The notes: a model not told the origin generated them from the sequence alone. A DNA stretch of 64,000 nucleotides from Desulfoluna sp942491485 (GCA_942491485.1 CALOAX010000012.1:124001-188000), one strand, 5' to 3'; counted from the stretch's first letter, positions 1 to 8,744 are shown. Numbers and translations are program-made.

Positions 1-662
1 CTAAAAACAAAGAGCTCTTCGGCAAGGGCAACCCAGAGGGCATTGCAGCAGCCGAAGCAGGAAACAACGGCTGTGTGGGAGGCTCCCTGATTCCAACCCT
101 GACCCTTGGAATCCCCGGCAACAGTGTGGCGGCAGCCCTTCTTGGCGGCCTGCTGGTGCACGGCCTCATTCCCGGACCCGAGCTCTTCACCAAATACGGG
201 GTGATGACCTACGCCTTTATTCTATCCCTTTTTATAGCCAACGTTGTCTTCCTGGTGATGGGGCTCCTTATGGCGCCGCACTTTGCACGGATCTCCCTGA
301 CCCCCACAAGCCTTCTGATCCCCGTGGTGTGTCTCTTCTCGGTTCTTGGATCTTACGCCATGAACAACAGCGTGTTTGATATCTCCATCGCGCTGATTTG
401 CGGGATCTCCGCTGTGCTGCTTCACAAAACCGGCTTTTCCCTTGGCGCCCTTATCCTGGGGCTCATCCTGGGACCCATTGCCGAAAGCGGATTTGCCCAG
501 GCCCTCATCATGGGACACGGAGATTACAGCATCTTCTTTAATCGTCCCCAGGCCATGGCCCTCTGGTTCATCATCTTCCTTCTGCTTGTGCCGCCTGTCT
601 ACCAGGCTGTGAAACGACATCGCAGCAAAGATGAGCCGGAAGAGCTGCAGCCGGAAGCGTGA
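1..662 (+). CDS. Tripartite tricarboxylate transporter permease TctA, C-terminal part
   Basis: The reading frame is open from the window edge (codons from base 3) and ends at 660-662, giving about 219 residues of a protein normally near 500. The segment has the glycine/proline-rich TctA signature (GGSLIPTLTLGIPGNS) followed by several hydrophobic helices and a short charged tail. TctA is the large membrane subunit of TTT-type secondary transporters, which import carboxylates together with TctB and a periplasmic TctC. Those partners would lie upstream, outside the window. The first ATG/GTG inside this piece (about 75) is internal and not the true start. Confidence 0.9.
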   Translation, partial: KNKELFGKGNPEGIAAAEAGNNGCVGGSLIPTLTLGIPGNSVAAALLGGLLVHGLIPGPELFTKYGVMTYAFILSLFIANVVFLVMGLLMAPHFARISLTPTSLLIPVVCLFSVLGSYAMNNSVFDISIALICGISAVLLHKTGFSLGALILGLILGPIAESGFAQALIMGHGDYSIFFNRPQAMALWFIIFLLLVPPVYQAVKRHRSKDEPEELQPEA

Positions 663-682
663 TGATAGAAATGTAAAAGAGC

Positions 683-740
683 CTCCGGCGGCCCTGCCGG
701 GGGCCAAACTTTTGAAAAGTTTGACAAACAGATCTTAAAA
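683..740 (+). repeat. Dispersed CCTCCGGCGG repeat, A module
   Basis: CCTCCGGCGGCCCTGCCGGGGG followed by the palindromic AAACTTTTGAAAAGTTTG and a CAAACAG tail. The same module recurs, in either orientation, near 4240-4320, 8975-9027, 16660-16706, 20155-20208, 23474-23530 and 35630-35681. It lies between tctA and the DUF47 gene. Confidence 0.85.
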
Positions 741-758
741 CGTGTCAAAGGAACGTTC

Positions 759-1412
759 ATGCCAAGCTTTGGAAACAGCGGAAAAGGTGTTGAAATAGAA
801 AAAGATATCAATGAATTTTTAAATGAGGTCAGCGAGGCGGGGGTTCTCTTTACCAAAGGGGTCAAAGCTTACTTGAACACCTACATGGCTTCCTTTAAAA
901 GCTTTCTTCAACAGACCGTGGAGACCGAACACAGTGCCGACGAACTGCGTCGGTCCATTAAGGAAAAACTCTATGGCCGCACCCTGATCCCCGAATCACG
1001 TGGAGATATCCTGAGGCTCATTGAGAGCATGGACTCCCTTTTGGGACAGTACAAAGGCACCTTGTGGCAGCTTGAAATCGAACAACCGGAAATCGATAAC
1101 GAGTTCATTGACGATTTCAATGCCCTCACCCAGTGCGTGGTGGCATCGGTGGAGGCCGTGACCAAAGGCATTCGAGCTTTTTTTCGCAACAGGGATGAAG
1201 TGAAAGAGCATATCGAAAAAGTGTCCGTCTGGGAAACAGAGGCGGATATCATCTCCACCCGTCTCCAGATGTTTATTTTTCGGAGGGAAGGCCTTGAGCT
1301 CAGCCGTCAGATGCATTTGAGGGACTTTGTCCGCCAGGTGGACCGCATCGCCGATGAAGCCGAGGACCTCGCCGACAGCCTGGCCATCTATGTTATCAAG
1401 CGTGCTCTTTAG
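759..1412 (+). CDS. DUF47 family PhoU-like phosphate transport regulator (TIGR00153 type)
   Basis: A 217-residue, nearly all-helical, charged protein matching the DUF47/PhoU-like family in length and pattern (N-terminal acidic helix, repeated helical hairpins with conserved E..AD motifs such as DRIADEAEDLAD near the C-terminus). DUF47 proteins are cytoplasmic partners of PiT phosphate permeases, and a PiT gene follows on the same strand about 570 bases downstream. An AAAGGA ribosome site lies 5 to 10 bases before the ATG. The TAG stop codon lies within the TTAG target duplication of a MITE-like insertion that begins at 1413. Confidence 0.88.
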   Translation: MPSFGNSGKGVEIEKDINEFLNEVSEAGVLFTKGVKAYLNTYMASFKSFLQQTVETEHSADELRRSIKEKLYGRTLIPESRGDILRLIESMDSLLGQYKGTLWQLEIEQPEIDNEFIDDFNALTQCVVASVEAVTKGIRAFFRNRDEVKEHIEKVSVWETEADIISTRLQMFIFRREGLELSRQMHLRDFVRQVDRIADEAEDLADSLAIYVIKRAL

Positions 1413-1657
1413 CCCGGATATTTCATGAGAAAGCAATCGAATCCAGATAAAATCGGGTTATTACAGATGGTTGCTGCGAGATGTTAAGGTGTCCCAAAAG
1501 CACAACATATCATTCACGGTTTCCTGCTCGCTCTTCTCACCCTTCGGGCGAGCCGAGTGCACCCATCTTCTGCGTTATCAGAGCATTGAGGTAAACCACT
1601 ACATCTTCAGCTCTGATGCCTTGAATATGGGTGCACTCAACTCGTGAAATATCCGGG
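1413..1657. mobile_element. MITE-like element with 17-bp terminal inverted repeats and TTAG duplication
   Basis: The left end CCCGGATATTTCATGAG and the reverse complement of the right end CCCGGATATTTCACGAG match at 16 of 17 bases. Both sides are flanked by TTAG (1409-1412 and 1658-1661), a 4-bp target duplication. The 245-bp interior has no convincing gene and contains nested inverted sequence (TGCACCCAT ... ATGGGTGCA). A single related end is seen again near 31399-31423. Transposition in trans by a full-length relative is inferred; none is in the window. Confidence 0.75.
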
Positions 1658-1661
1658 TTAG

Positions 1662-1730
1662 AGAGCCTCCGGCGGCCAAATTTTTGCCCGATCTGAAAAA
1701 GTGGGTTTAACAAACAGGTTTTAAGGACTA
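1662..1730 (+). repeat. Dispersed CCTCCGGCGG repeat, shortened A module
   Basis: Starts GCCTCCGGCGG and runs through a degenerate ...TTTTGCC(C)GATCTGAAAAAG...AACAAACAGG tail, a variant also seen at 23625-23670 and 58285-58330. It abuts the TTAG element. Confidence 0.7.
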
Positions 1731-1783
1731 TTCGCCAGCATCACCTATATTGGAAGCCTAAATGATCCTGGCTTAACGAGTAT

Positions 1784-1883
1784 GCCGCCTCCTTTTCTCT
1801 GCCCCTGCGGGGCAGAGAAAAGGAGGCGGCAACCGGAAAGTTTTTGAGGCGCTTTTTTCAAAAAGCGACCCGCCGGAGGCATA
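1784..1883. repeat. Long perfect hairpin plus D module
   Basis: Bases 1784-1830 form a hairpin with a stem of about 22 bp and a 3-base loop (left arm begins GCCGCCTCCTTTTCTCTGCC). It is followed by AACCGGAAAG..TTTTTTCAAAAAGCGACCCGCCGGAGGC. The same trailing module follows unrelated hairpins at 23533-23578 and 42142-42186, and appears in reverse at 35461-35558. It may act as a terminator or RNA structure; no gene is present from 1413 to 1984. Confidence 0.75.
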
Positions 1884-1984
1884 CTGAATGGTTACTATTA
1901 TTCAAAGATTAACGTTATGGCTGCTTTGGCCAGGGGCTACGCCCGTCTGGTTACACCGTATCTAAACACAGCCGGGACCCAACC

Positions 1985-3001
1985 ATGAAAGCACTCTCCT
2001 CATTTTCAAGCGGCCTCTACGCAGGCTGGGCCTTAGGGGCAAACGACACCTCCGGTATCCTGGGGCCCGCCGTGGGCTCGAAGATGCTCACCTTTCGGCC
2101 CGTAGCCCTCTGCTGTGCAATTTTTTTGATGGCAGGGGCAATGTTTGCCGGAACGGGTGCAGCCCAGCCGGCATCCTCACTCATTCTTGCCCCCGGCGAT
2201 GCGTTTGTCGTTGCCCTGAGCGCTGCTCTTTGTGTGACCCTCATGACCCTGCTCCGCTGTCCGGTGTCTACAGTCCAAGCCATGACGGGAGCCATCATTG
2301 GCTGGGGAATCGCCTCTGAAACGGCATTGAATGCAGGCAATCTCACTACCTTGGGTCTTGTCTGGGTTGTCTGTCCGTTCCTTTCAGCTTTTTTGGCTGT
2401 GTGCCTCTATAGGCTGGTGGCTGGCCTCATCAAGGCCCTTCATGTCAATATCTTCAAACTGGACCGCATGATCCGCACCGGTCTTTTTCTCGCCTGCGCC
2501 TTTGCCTCATACCAATTGGGTGCCAACAACATTCCTGCAATTGTGGGCATTTTTCTCCCCGTCTCTCCCATTATTGACCTGACACTCTTTGGGAAAATCA
2601 GCATCAGTGCTGAGCTCCAGCTTCTCTTTTTTGGGGGAGCCGCCGCTGCTTTGGGTGTGTTCACCTGGGGGCGGCGCATGGCCGAAGCCACCGGGGACGG
2701 CGATTTCAGGTTTTCATCATCACCCATCATTGCGATGATAGCGGTCCTGACTCAAGGGCTGGTCTTCTATCTCTTTACGTCACAAGCAGTGGGGGCCTTT
2801 CTCACAGGCCATGGCCTGCCCGCTCTCCCCCTGGTGCCCATCTCCGGTAGCCAGTGCCTCGTTGGCGCCATGATGGGATTAAGCCTCCTGAACAAAGGGG
2901 TTTCCTTTTCCTGGCGCAGCGCAGGGTTCCTCACGGCCAGCTGGATCGTAACCCCGGCCCTCGCCTTTTTTGGGAGCTATGCAGCCCTTTCCATTCTTTA
3001 A
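1985..3001 (+). CDS. PiT family inorganic phosphate permease
   Basis: A 338-residue polytopic membrane protein with about ten hydrophobic segments. The two PiT signature repeats are visible: GANDTSG near residue 18 in the N-terminal half and GANNIPA near residue 180 in the second half. PiT proteins import phosphate (often as metal phosphate) driven by H+ or Na+. The neighbouring DUF47 gene is the usual regulatory partner, although here repeats separate the two. The ATG has only a weak upstream ribosome site (GCCGGGACCC). An alternative later start would remove the first signature, so this start is kept. Confidence 0.88.
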   Translation: MKALSSFSSGLYAGWALGANDTSGILGPAVGSKMLTFRPVALCCAIFLMAGAMFAGTGAAQPASSLILAPGDAFVVALSAALCVTLMTLLRCPVSTVQAMTGAIIGWGIASETALNAGNLTTLGLVWVVCPFLSAFLAVCLYRLVAGLIKALHVNIFKLDRMIRTGLFLACAFASYQLGANNIPAIVGIFLPVSPIIDLTLFGKISISAELQLLFFGGAAAALGVFTWGRRMAEATGDGDFRFSSSPIIAMIAVLTQGLVFYLFTSQAVGAFLTGHGLPALPLVPISGSQCLVGAMMGLSLLNKGVSFSWRSAGFLTASWIVTPALAFFGSYAALSIL

Positions 3002-3012
3002 GAGAGATAAAA

Positions 3013-3112
3013 CGCATGCCCCCGGCGGGCAGGGGATAATCCCCTGCACCCCTGGTTGCGAATGCTCCTTGCCCTTCGTTCCTCAGGACAACTCACATTC
3101 GCCCGTTTTGGA
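3013..3112 (+). repeat. Composite hairpin repeat (GGCGGGCAGGGG type)
   Basis: Begins CCCCCGGCGGGCAGGGG, has the self-complementary AGGGGATAATCCCCT, then a hairpin whose arms read GCGAATG and CATTCGC around a TTCGTTCCTCA loop. This is one member of the constant-loop hairpin family found throughout the window. Confidence 0.8.
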
Positions 3113-3128
3113 TGTGGCAAGCGGCAAT

Positions 3129-3163
3129 AAAAAAGGCCGAAACCACTCTCACTGGCTTCGGCC
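3129..3163 (-). terminator. Rho-independent terminator
   Basis: Stem GGCCGAA / TTCGGCC with a 15-base loop. On the minus strand the stem is followed by a run of six T. It is about 180 bases beyond the end of the minus-strand methyltransferase gene. Confidence 0.65.
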
Positions 3164-3215
3164 TCAAGGTCTCTTAATGGTATGAAGGGTTGCAACTGTT
3201 CAGATCATATTTGCC

Positions 3216-3330
3216 TCTGGCGGTCTTGCCGGGGCCAAACTTTTGCTAATTCTATGCGTCTTAACGAGCAACCGGAAAGTTTTTGCGGAGCTTTTTTCAA
3301 AAAGCGACCCGCCGAAGGCATGGCTGAATA
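3216..3330 (+). repeat. Repeat block: partial A module and D module
   Basis: Contains CCTCTGGCGGTCTTGCCGGGGCCAAAC..., a shortened copy, then AACCGGAAAGTTTTTGCGG..TTTTTTCAAAAAGCGACCCGCCG. No gene is supported between 3002 and 3343. Confidence 0.7.
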
Positions 3331-3343
3331 ATTACGAACGGTT

Positions 3344-3937
3344 CTATATTTTCCGACCGATCACCTGCACCACGGCTCCCCGCCCGGTATGGAGGGACCC
3401 CTCCACCACATCACGCTCCAACTCCTCGGCATGGATCCACTCTATGTCCGGCAGTTCTTCTCTCAGCAGATCAAGGGTCATCATCATGGAGGCCTCGGGA
3501 GGACCACCGGTACCGAGTGCCAGTTGCTCGGGCCTGTAGGCTTCAAGGAGCAGTATGCCGCCCCGTTTTAAACCGGAACACACCTTTGCATGCAGGCTTT
3601 TTCTGACAGCCTCCGGAACATGGCAGAAAATGGACACCACCCCATCCCATGAATCGGGTTCGATGGGATACTTAGCAAGGTCGGCCACTACGGTTTTAAT
3701 GCTTACCCCGCTCTCCTGTGCCAGTTTTTCTGCCTTGTTAAGCCCCACACGCGATGAATCAACCGCCGTCACCTCATAGCCCGATCCGGCCAGGTAGACG
3801 GCATTGCGCCCCTCCCCTTCCGCGAGGCAGAGAATCTTTCCCTTGGGAAGATGGTGTCGGTTATCTTCCAGGAAATCATTGGGAGCTTTGCCGTAGACAA
3901 ATGCATCGGAATTGTACCTGGTATCCCACATAGTCAT
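3344..3937 (-). CDS. Class I SAM-dependent methyltransferase (TehB-like)
   Basis: A 197-residue Rossmann-fold methyltransferase. Motif I is visible as ILCLAEGEGRNAVYLAGSGY (residues about 35-54) with the acidic end of strand 2 in VTAVDSS. Motif IV lies in DGVVSIFCHVP, and the GG-containing motif VI in LKRGGILLLEAY. The N-terminal WDTRYNSDAFVYGKAPNDFL stretch is typical of the tellurite-resistance TehB/YcgJ-like subgroup, whose substrates are mostly unknown. A second ATG two codons in cannot be excluded as the start. The gene stands alone, with a terminator about 180 bases past its stop. Confidence 0.85.
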   Translation of the reverse strand: MTMWDTRYNSDAFVYGKAPNDFLEDNRHHLPKGKILCLAEGEGRNAVYLAGSGYEVTAVDSSRVGLNKAEKLAQESGVSIKTVVADLAKYPIEPDSWDGVVSIFCHVPEAVRKSLHAKVCSGLKRGGILLLEAYRPEQLALGTGGPPEASMMMTLDLLREELPDIEWIHAEELERDVVEGSLHTGRGAVVQVIGRKI

Positions 3938-3969
3938 AAATCATCTCTCATGCGTTTATTGATCAAGTT

Positions 3970-4101
3970 AGGGCCTTACCATAATTATACACGCTCAGCA
4001 TGACCAGCACCGTGCGCTTTGAACATTGAACGTTGGACCACACAGTATTGTGGAAACGCCCGGTAACGGTCGTTGTATAATTATTTCAAAGCGAGGCCCT
4101 T
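3970..4101. mobile_element. MITE-like element G, copy 1
   Basis: About 132 bp with inverted ends: AGGGCCTTACCATAATTATA at the left, and TATAATTATT...GAGGCCCTT at the right. The interior includes the shared CCAGCACCGTG and ATTGTGGAAACGCC. Similar copies are at 5884-6018 and, degenerate, at 60191-60328. There is no coding capacity. Confidence 0.75.
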
Positions 4102-4127
4102 ATATCGCAACTATTCAACTTCTAAAA

Positions 4128-4320
4128 ACAGCCTCCGGCGGCAAGGTGTGCCACCTTGAAACCAGATTGCGGATGCCCTTTGCCCCTCGTTCCTCGGGCC
4201 AAATCACATCCGCCTTTAAAGCGGAAATCATTCAAGGGCCACTTTTTAAGACCTGTTTGTTAAACCCACCTTGTCAGATTAGGCAAAAGTTTAGCCCCCG
4301 GCAGGGCCGCCGGAGGCATT
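4128..4320. repeat. Composite repeat: B module, constant-loop hairpin and A module
   Basis: GCCTCCGGCGGCAAGGTGTG with the CAAGGTG/CACCTTG hairpin, then a hairpin with arms GCGGATG / CATCCGC around CTCGTTCCTCG, then a reversed A module ending CCGCCGGAGGCA. It fills the gap between the methyltransferase and the aldo/keto reductase (3938-4350) together with MITE copy 1. Confidence 0.85.
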
Positions 4321-4350
4321 GTCTCTTGTCCTTCCCTAAGCATATTCATC

Positions 4351-5349
4351 CTAGTTCCAGGCAAGGGTCTTTCTGAACCCCCAGTATGCCTCCGGTGATT
4401 CTACAAGTCCGGCCAAGGCCTCGTCAGCTTCCGGGTCCCAGGCAACGTCAAGGGCCTGAAGGTTGGATGAAAGGTGCTGTGTGCACGCCGCACCGCTCAA
4501 CACCACATCCACCCAGGGTTTTGACAGCAGCCAGGCAATGGAGAGGGCATCAACACCGCAGGAGAGGCGATGGGCCTGCGTGCTGAGTATGGCTGCCTGA
4601 TTGGTAAAAGAGGGGTTGGTGTTGCGCTCGGTGAGCCTGCCGTTGGCAAGGGCCTCTTTGATGATCACCCCCATGCCTGCATCGGAGGCTTCGGACAGTG
4701 CTGTTTCAGCGGATCGATCCAACAGGTTGCAGGTGGCCTGGACGGCATCAAAGAGCGGGAGTCCGTCAAAACGGAGTTCCCTTGCCTTCATCAGGGTCTT
4801 TGCCTGATCAGGGCCGGTGAGCGAGAGGCCCATGAGGATCCCGTGGGTTTGCTTGATTTTAAACAGGTGTGCAAGAAGCTTCTCGTTGGAGAGGACCCCG
4901 CTTTCAAGGGTGGCCGAATGAATCTGGTAGAGGTCGAGGTGGTCGGCAAGAAGTTCACGGCTCTCCTCCCACTGGGAAATCAAATGATCGTGTGTGTGCT
5001 CTTTTATCTCGTGGTGCGCAGCGTGGACCTTCCAGTCTGCCGTATACCGATAGCCCCACTTGGATCCCACCGCCATCTCGGCCCCCTCAATATTCCGGCT
5101 TTTCAGCCAGCTCGATAGAAAGAGTTCCGCTTTTCCATAGGAACGTGCAGCGTCCACATAACGAATGCCCTTTTCCCATGCTGCATCCAGCACCGCATGT
5201 GCATTGGCTTCCATGCTTTGAACGTCGGCTTGCCCGGCAAGGTCGTCACCATGGCCCAGGTTGATGTAACCTGGACGTCCCAGTGCAGCCAGCCCCAATC
5301 CTATGGGTGAAACAAGGCAGTCGGTGTTGCCCAATGGGTTCAATTTCAT
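4351..5349 (-). CDS. Aldo/keto reductase, aldose-dehydrogenase-like
   Basis: A 332-residue TIM-barrel oxidoreductase of the aldo/keto reductase superfamily. The catalytic tetrad candidates are visible: Asp and Tyr in YVDAARSYGKAE, Lys in VGSKWGYRY, His in LYQIHSATLE. The N-terminal PIGLGLAALGRPGYINLGHG and the overall order resemble the fucose/arabinose dehydrogenase or pyridoxal dehydrogenase branch, which uses NAD(P). The substrate is not predictable from the sequence. An AAGGA ribosome site precedes the ATG. The start is 14 bases after the stop of the upstream TPR lipoprotein gene, so the two are probably cotranscribed. Confidence 0.88.
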   Translation of the reverse strand: MKLNPLGNTDCLVSPIGLGLAALGRPGYINLGHGDDLAGQADVQSMEANAHAVLDAAWEKGIRYVDAARSYGKAELFLSSWLKSRNIEGAEMAVGSKWGYRYTADWKVHAAHHEIKEHTHDHLISQWEESRELLADHLDLYQIHSATLESGVLSNEKLLAHLFKIKQTHGILMGLSLTGPDQAKTLMKARELRFDGLPLFDAVQATCNLLDRSAETALSEASDAGMGVIIKEALANGRLTERNTNPSFTNQAAILSTQAHRLSCGVDALSIAWLLSKPWVDVVLSGAACTQHLSSNLQALDVAWDPEADEALAGLVESPEAYWGFRKTLAWN

Positions 5350-5363
5350 CGAAATGTCCTTGA

Positions 5364-5822
5364 TTATTCAGGTTGTACCACGCTCTGATCTTCATTGTGT
5401 TTTGCCGTGATGCGTTTCTTTTGTGCTTTGGCCTGGCTGGACCAGGTGCGATCGTTTCTCAGGTAAATGGAAGCCAGGGTGTTGAACCGGGATGCCTGGT
5501 CAAGGTTGCCCTTGGCAAGCCATGCTTCGGCCAGATAGTAGTAGCCGGGGCCGTCGGAAGGGTTAATCCCCACGGCCCGCTCCAAAAGTCGTAAGGCACC
5601 GTCAATGTCCCCTTTTTCCAGCAGTGCATACCCCTGGGAGGTGAGATTGTGGGAGGCTATCGTGCGAGAGTCCTGGTACCCCTTGCTTTTATCCGGAGGG
5701 GCAATCAACTCAGGTGCCGGTAAGGAGCCACCCCCCGTAGACGCACCACGCCCGGAGACACACCCTATGAGCAGAAAAGGCATGATAAACATAACGCATA
5801 TCGTTTTTAAATTAGAATACAT
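5364..5822 (-). CDS. TPR-repeat lipoprotein
   Basis: A 152-residue protein with a lipoprotein signal peptide (hydrophobic residues 8-20, lipobox LIGC with the lipidated Cys near residue 21). A Gly/Ser/Pro linker leads to at least two tetratricopeptide-like helical pairs (ALLEKGDIDGALRLLERAV and YYLAEAWLAKGNLDQASRFN), then a Lys-rich tail. It is probably membrane-anchored and acts as a protein-interaction module; no specific function can be assigned. It sits immediately upstream of the aldo/keto reductase in the same direction. Confidence 0.8.
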   Translation of the reverse strand: MYSNLKTICVMFIMPFLLIGCVSGRGASTGGGSLPAPELIAPPDKSKGYQDSRTIASHNLTSQGYALLEKGDIDGALRLLERAVGINPSDGPGYYYLAEAWLAKGNLDQASRFNTLASIYLRNDRTWSSQAKAQKKRITAKHNEDQSVVQPE

Positions 5823-5883
5823 AACTTGATTCTCTCACATAATTCATTAAGTCAACGTATATTGCGAAGCTGCACGTCAGATA

Positions 5884-6018
5884 AGGGTCTTGCCAGAATT
5901 TAATTATACACGTTCTGTATGGCCAGCACCGTGCACTTAAAAATTGAACGTTGGATCGCACAGCATTGTGGAAACGCCCGGTAAAGGTCGTTGTATAATT
6001 ATTTCACAGCGAGGCCCT
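5884..6018. mobile_element. MITE-like element G, copy 2
   Basis: About 135 bp, closely similar over its whole length to the element at 3970-4101. It shares AATTATACACG near the left end, CCAGCACCGTGC, GAACGTTGGA, CATTGTGGAAACGCCCGGTA and the AGGCCCT right end. Confidence 0.75.
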
Positions 6019-6224
6019 AACCATTTGGCTTGTGCTCCAGCAGCCTGCTTTCAAGGTATTTTGCTTAATGTGGCTTCGCCACCCTTGCTGCCGGAGTTAT
6101 TCCGGTGAAAGTCAACCGTCAAAAGGAGCGCCAACCGGTGTCATCTTGCAACCATGGATCCCCGGTCACTCAATCGTCCGGCACGACCCTAAAACGCACC
6201 ATAAAGGCTTTATCAGACACGTAA

Positions 6225-6440
6225 GGCCACCCGGAGAGCCGGGGAAGACGAAATCGGGGATCTGTCGTTACGCAACAATGAAACAGGCCTCTTATCAAGA
6301 ACGGTGGCACTGCCTTACCCTCCACGCGAATGCCTCGAAAGAGATTGCACCACGGTGACCTCCATGCATTCGCCATAGGGTTTCAAGGTGCCCCCACCTT
6401 GGCCGTCGGAGGCAGTTTTATGGGTGCTGAACAGTTACCC
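6225..6440. repeat. F-type repeat block
   Basis: A block of about 200 bp containing CCCGGAGAGCCGGGGAAGAC, GTTACGCAACAATGAA, CCTCCACGCGAATGC and CATTCGCCATAGGGTTTCAA, ending in a GGCCGTCGGAGGCAG variant of the terminal module. An almost full-length inverted copy is at 31136-31330; shorter relatives are at 32960-33100 and 60480-60598. No gene is supported from 6019 to 6443. Confidence 0.75.
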
Positions 6441-6443
6441 ACG

Positions 6444-8744
6444 TTAGTTGAATATATTCCTGATCCCTCGACCCATGCGATCGAAAAACGACGAGCCACC
6501 GTGTATCGGGCAGGTCTCATCGGGAGGGTTGGTTTCCAGGAAATACTCGTCGTAAACATCCGGGCAATTGGAACCATCGGCCCGTTTTCCGCTCTTTCGA
6601 CATACCTTCATTTTAACAATATCCGGCGGTGGCACAAAGGCGTTTCCCGAGACATAGCCCGGTATGGCTGAGACGAGCTCCGCCCAGATGGGAAGGGCTG
6701 CGGAGCCTCCGGTGCCATAAATGGGGTCGTTGTTGTCAAAGCCAACCCACACCAGGGCCAGAAGATCAGGGGTATAGCCCACGAACCAGGCGTCTCTGTA
6801 ATTGTTGGTGGTCCCTGTTTTTCCGGCCACGGGAAAACCGACGCCGTACCGGGCAAGGGAGCGACCGGTCCCTTTTTTCACGGCGCTTTCCAGCATGGAG
6901 GTGATGAGATACGCCTCCCCTGGTGACAGGACAGGCTCGATCTCCATGCGCCTTCCCACAAGAAACTCGCCGGTTTCGTCCACCACATCCTTAAGGGAGA
7001 GCGGGTATGGCTGGATGCCGTCCGATGCAAAGACCGCGTACGCCCTTGCAAGTTCCATGGGAATCACCTCCAAAGCACCGAGCACCATGGAGGGCCAGGG
7101 CGGAACCGGGGTGGACAGGTGAAACTGTTTCAACCGCTTCGCGGTCAGTTCTGTGCCGCCCCGAACCAGCATGTCCACGGCTGCCCGGTTGCTTGATATC
7201 CGCAGCATGTCCCGGACGGTGAGTTGCTTCTCTTTTTGTTCGCTGAAGTTGCTGGGTGTCCAGGTTTTGTTGTCGACGACGTAGTCGGTTTTTTCGTTGG
7301 AGAGGATATCCGAGGGCTTAAATTGATCCAGAAGCACCGAAGCCACAACGGGTTTGAAGCAGCTCCCCGGTTGCCTTTTGGCCTGGGTGGCCCGGTTGAA
7401 CTGGCTTACCTTGTAATCGCGGCCACCGACCATGGCCAGGATATTTCCGGTTCGGGGTTGCAGCACCACGATGGCACCCTGAAGTCTTTCCGCCGGATTG
7501 CTGCGCCTGAGTTTCGGGTTCTTTTGTTCCAGGCGGGCCAACCCCTGTTCAAGGGCGCGTTCTGCAGCGGCCTGCACCTGAGTGTCCAAGGTGGTGAAAA
7601 TGGAAAACCCCATGCTGGACAAAGTGGTGGCGGGATAGAGCTCTTTTACCTGGGACGAGACATAGTCCAGAAAATACGGTGCGGTCTGGCTGTAGGCCTC
7701 GAAACCCGCGACCTTGATGGGTGTTGACGTGGCCTCTTGAAGCTCTTCAGCGCTGATCCAGCCGTTTTTGTGCATCGAATCAAGCACGATGTTCCGGCGC
7801 TTGCGGGATCGTTCCATGTTTCTGTACGGGGAATAGAGGTTCGGGCCCTTGATGAGGCCCGCAATGGTGGCGGACTCGGCCAGGGAGAGGTCCTGGACCC
7901 GTTTGTTGAAATAGAACTTTGCCGCCTCCCCTGCCCCGTTGACCGAGGCCGAGCCTTTCTGGCCGAAATAGATCTCGTTGAGATAGATGCCAAGGATCTC
8001 GTCCTTGCCATATTTCAGCTCGATGGCAAGGGAGATGAAGAGCTCGTTCAGCTTTCGTGAGTAGGTGCGCTCCGGGGTGAGAAAGTAGTTTTTGGCCAGC
8101 TGCTGAGTGAGGGTCGAGCCTCCCTGGCGAATGGCGCCGTGCCTCAGGTTGGTGTACACCGCCCTCAGGATGCCCCGCGGGTCGATGCCGTAATGGGTGT
8201 AGAACCGGGCATCTTCGGCGGCCATCACCGCATACTGGAGGCTTTCGGGAATCTCGTCTATGGGGACCACCTGCCTGAGCTCACGCGTTTTGCCGAAGTA
8301 CCGCATGAGCACTTCAGGTTCCAGCTCAAGGATGGGCACCGGTTGCCCGGAATCCCGGCGCACCATGGAGGCGATGGCGTTGTTTTTAAAGGTCAGGAGA
8401 AGTGGGAATCCAAATCTTGTTTTTCCCGGTACGGTGAGGTCGTTGAGGTAGATCTCAAGCGTGTTTCCGGAGAGGCGGTAATCCCCCTTTTTATGCGGGG
8501 AATCCCCTGTCTGCCTGTAACCGATGCCTTTAAGACGCTCTTTAAAAGAGTCCAGGTCTACCTTGCGACCGGGGTACAACAGGGTTGTATCCGAATAGAT
8601 CACCGACGGGATCTGCCACTTTCGGCCTGAAAAACGGTCTTCCACAAGGCCGGTGAGGTGCCAGCAATAAATTGATGCAGCGATCAAACCGAGAAGCCCC
8701 AGTGCGATGCCTGCCTTCACACAGTATTTAATCCAGCGAATCAT
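6444..8744 (-). CDS. mrcB: Bifunctional penicillin-binding protein 1B (glycosyltransferase/transpeptidase)
   Basis: 766 residues. A single N-terminal membrane anchor (about 10-30) is followed by a UB2H-like domain (about 43-135). The GT51 glycosyltransferase domain has catalytic Glu in AAEDARFYTHYG (E177) and the GGSTLTQQLAKN motif (about 208-219). The transpeptidase domain has SxxK as SCFK (S461), SSN at 517-519 and KTGT at 642-645. All active-site motifs are intact, so it should polymerise and crosslink peptidoglycan in the periplasm. The UB2H segment places it in the PBP1B rather than PBP1A group. It stands alone between two repeat blocks. Confidence 0.95.
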   Translation of the reverse strand: MIRWIKYCVKAGIALGLLGLIAASIYCWHLTGLVEDRFSGRKWQIPSVIYSDTTLLYPGRKVDLDSFKERLKGIGYRQTGDSPHKKGDYRLSGNTLEIYLNDLTVPGKTRFGFPLLLTFKNNAIASMVRRDSGQPVPILELEPEVLMRYFGKTRELRQVVPIDEIPESLQYAVMAAEDARFYTHYGIDPRGILRAVYTNLRHGAIRQGGSTLTQQLAKNYFLTPERTYSRKLNELFISLAIELKYGKDEILGIYLNEIYFGQKGSASVNGAGEAAKFYFNKRVQDLSLAESATIAGLIKGPNLYSPYRNMERSRKRRNIVLDSMHKNGWISAEELQEATSTPIKVAGFEAYSQTAPYFLDYVSSQVKELYPATTLSSMGFSIFTTLDTQVQAAAERALEQGLARLEQKNPKLRRSNPAERLQGAIVVLQPRTGNILAMVGGRDYKVSQFNRATQAKRQPGSCFKPVVASVLLDQFKPSDILSNEKTDYVVDNKTWTPSNFSEQKEKQLTVRDMLRISSNRAAVDMLVRGGTELTAKRLKQFHLSTPVPPWPSMVLGALEVIPMELARAYAVFASDGIQPYPLSLKDVVDETGEFLVGRRMEIEPVLSPGEAYLITSMLESAVKKGTGRSLARYGVGFPVAGKTGTTNNYRDAWFVGYTPDLLALVWVGFDNNDPIYGTGGSAALPIWAELVSAIPGYVSGNAFVPPPDIVKMKVCRKSGKRADGSNCPDVYDEYFLETNPPDETCPIHGGSSFFDRMGRGIRNIFN

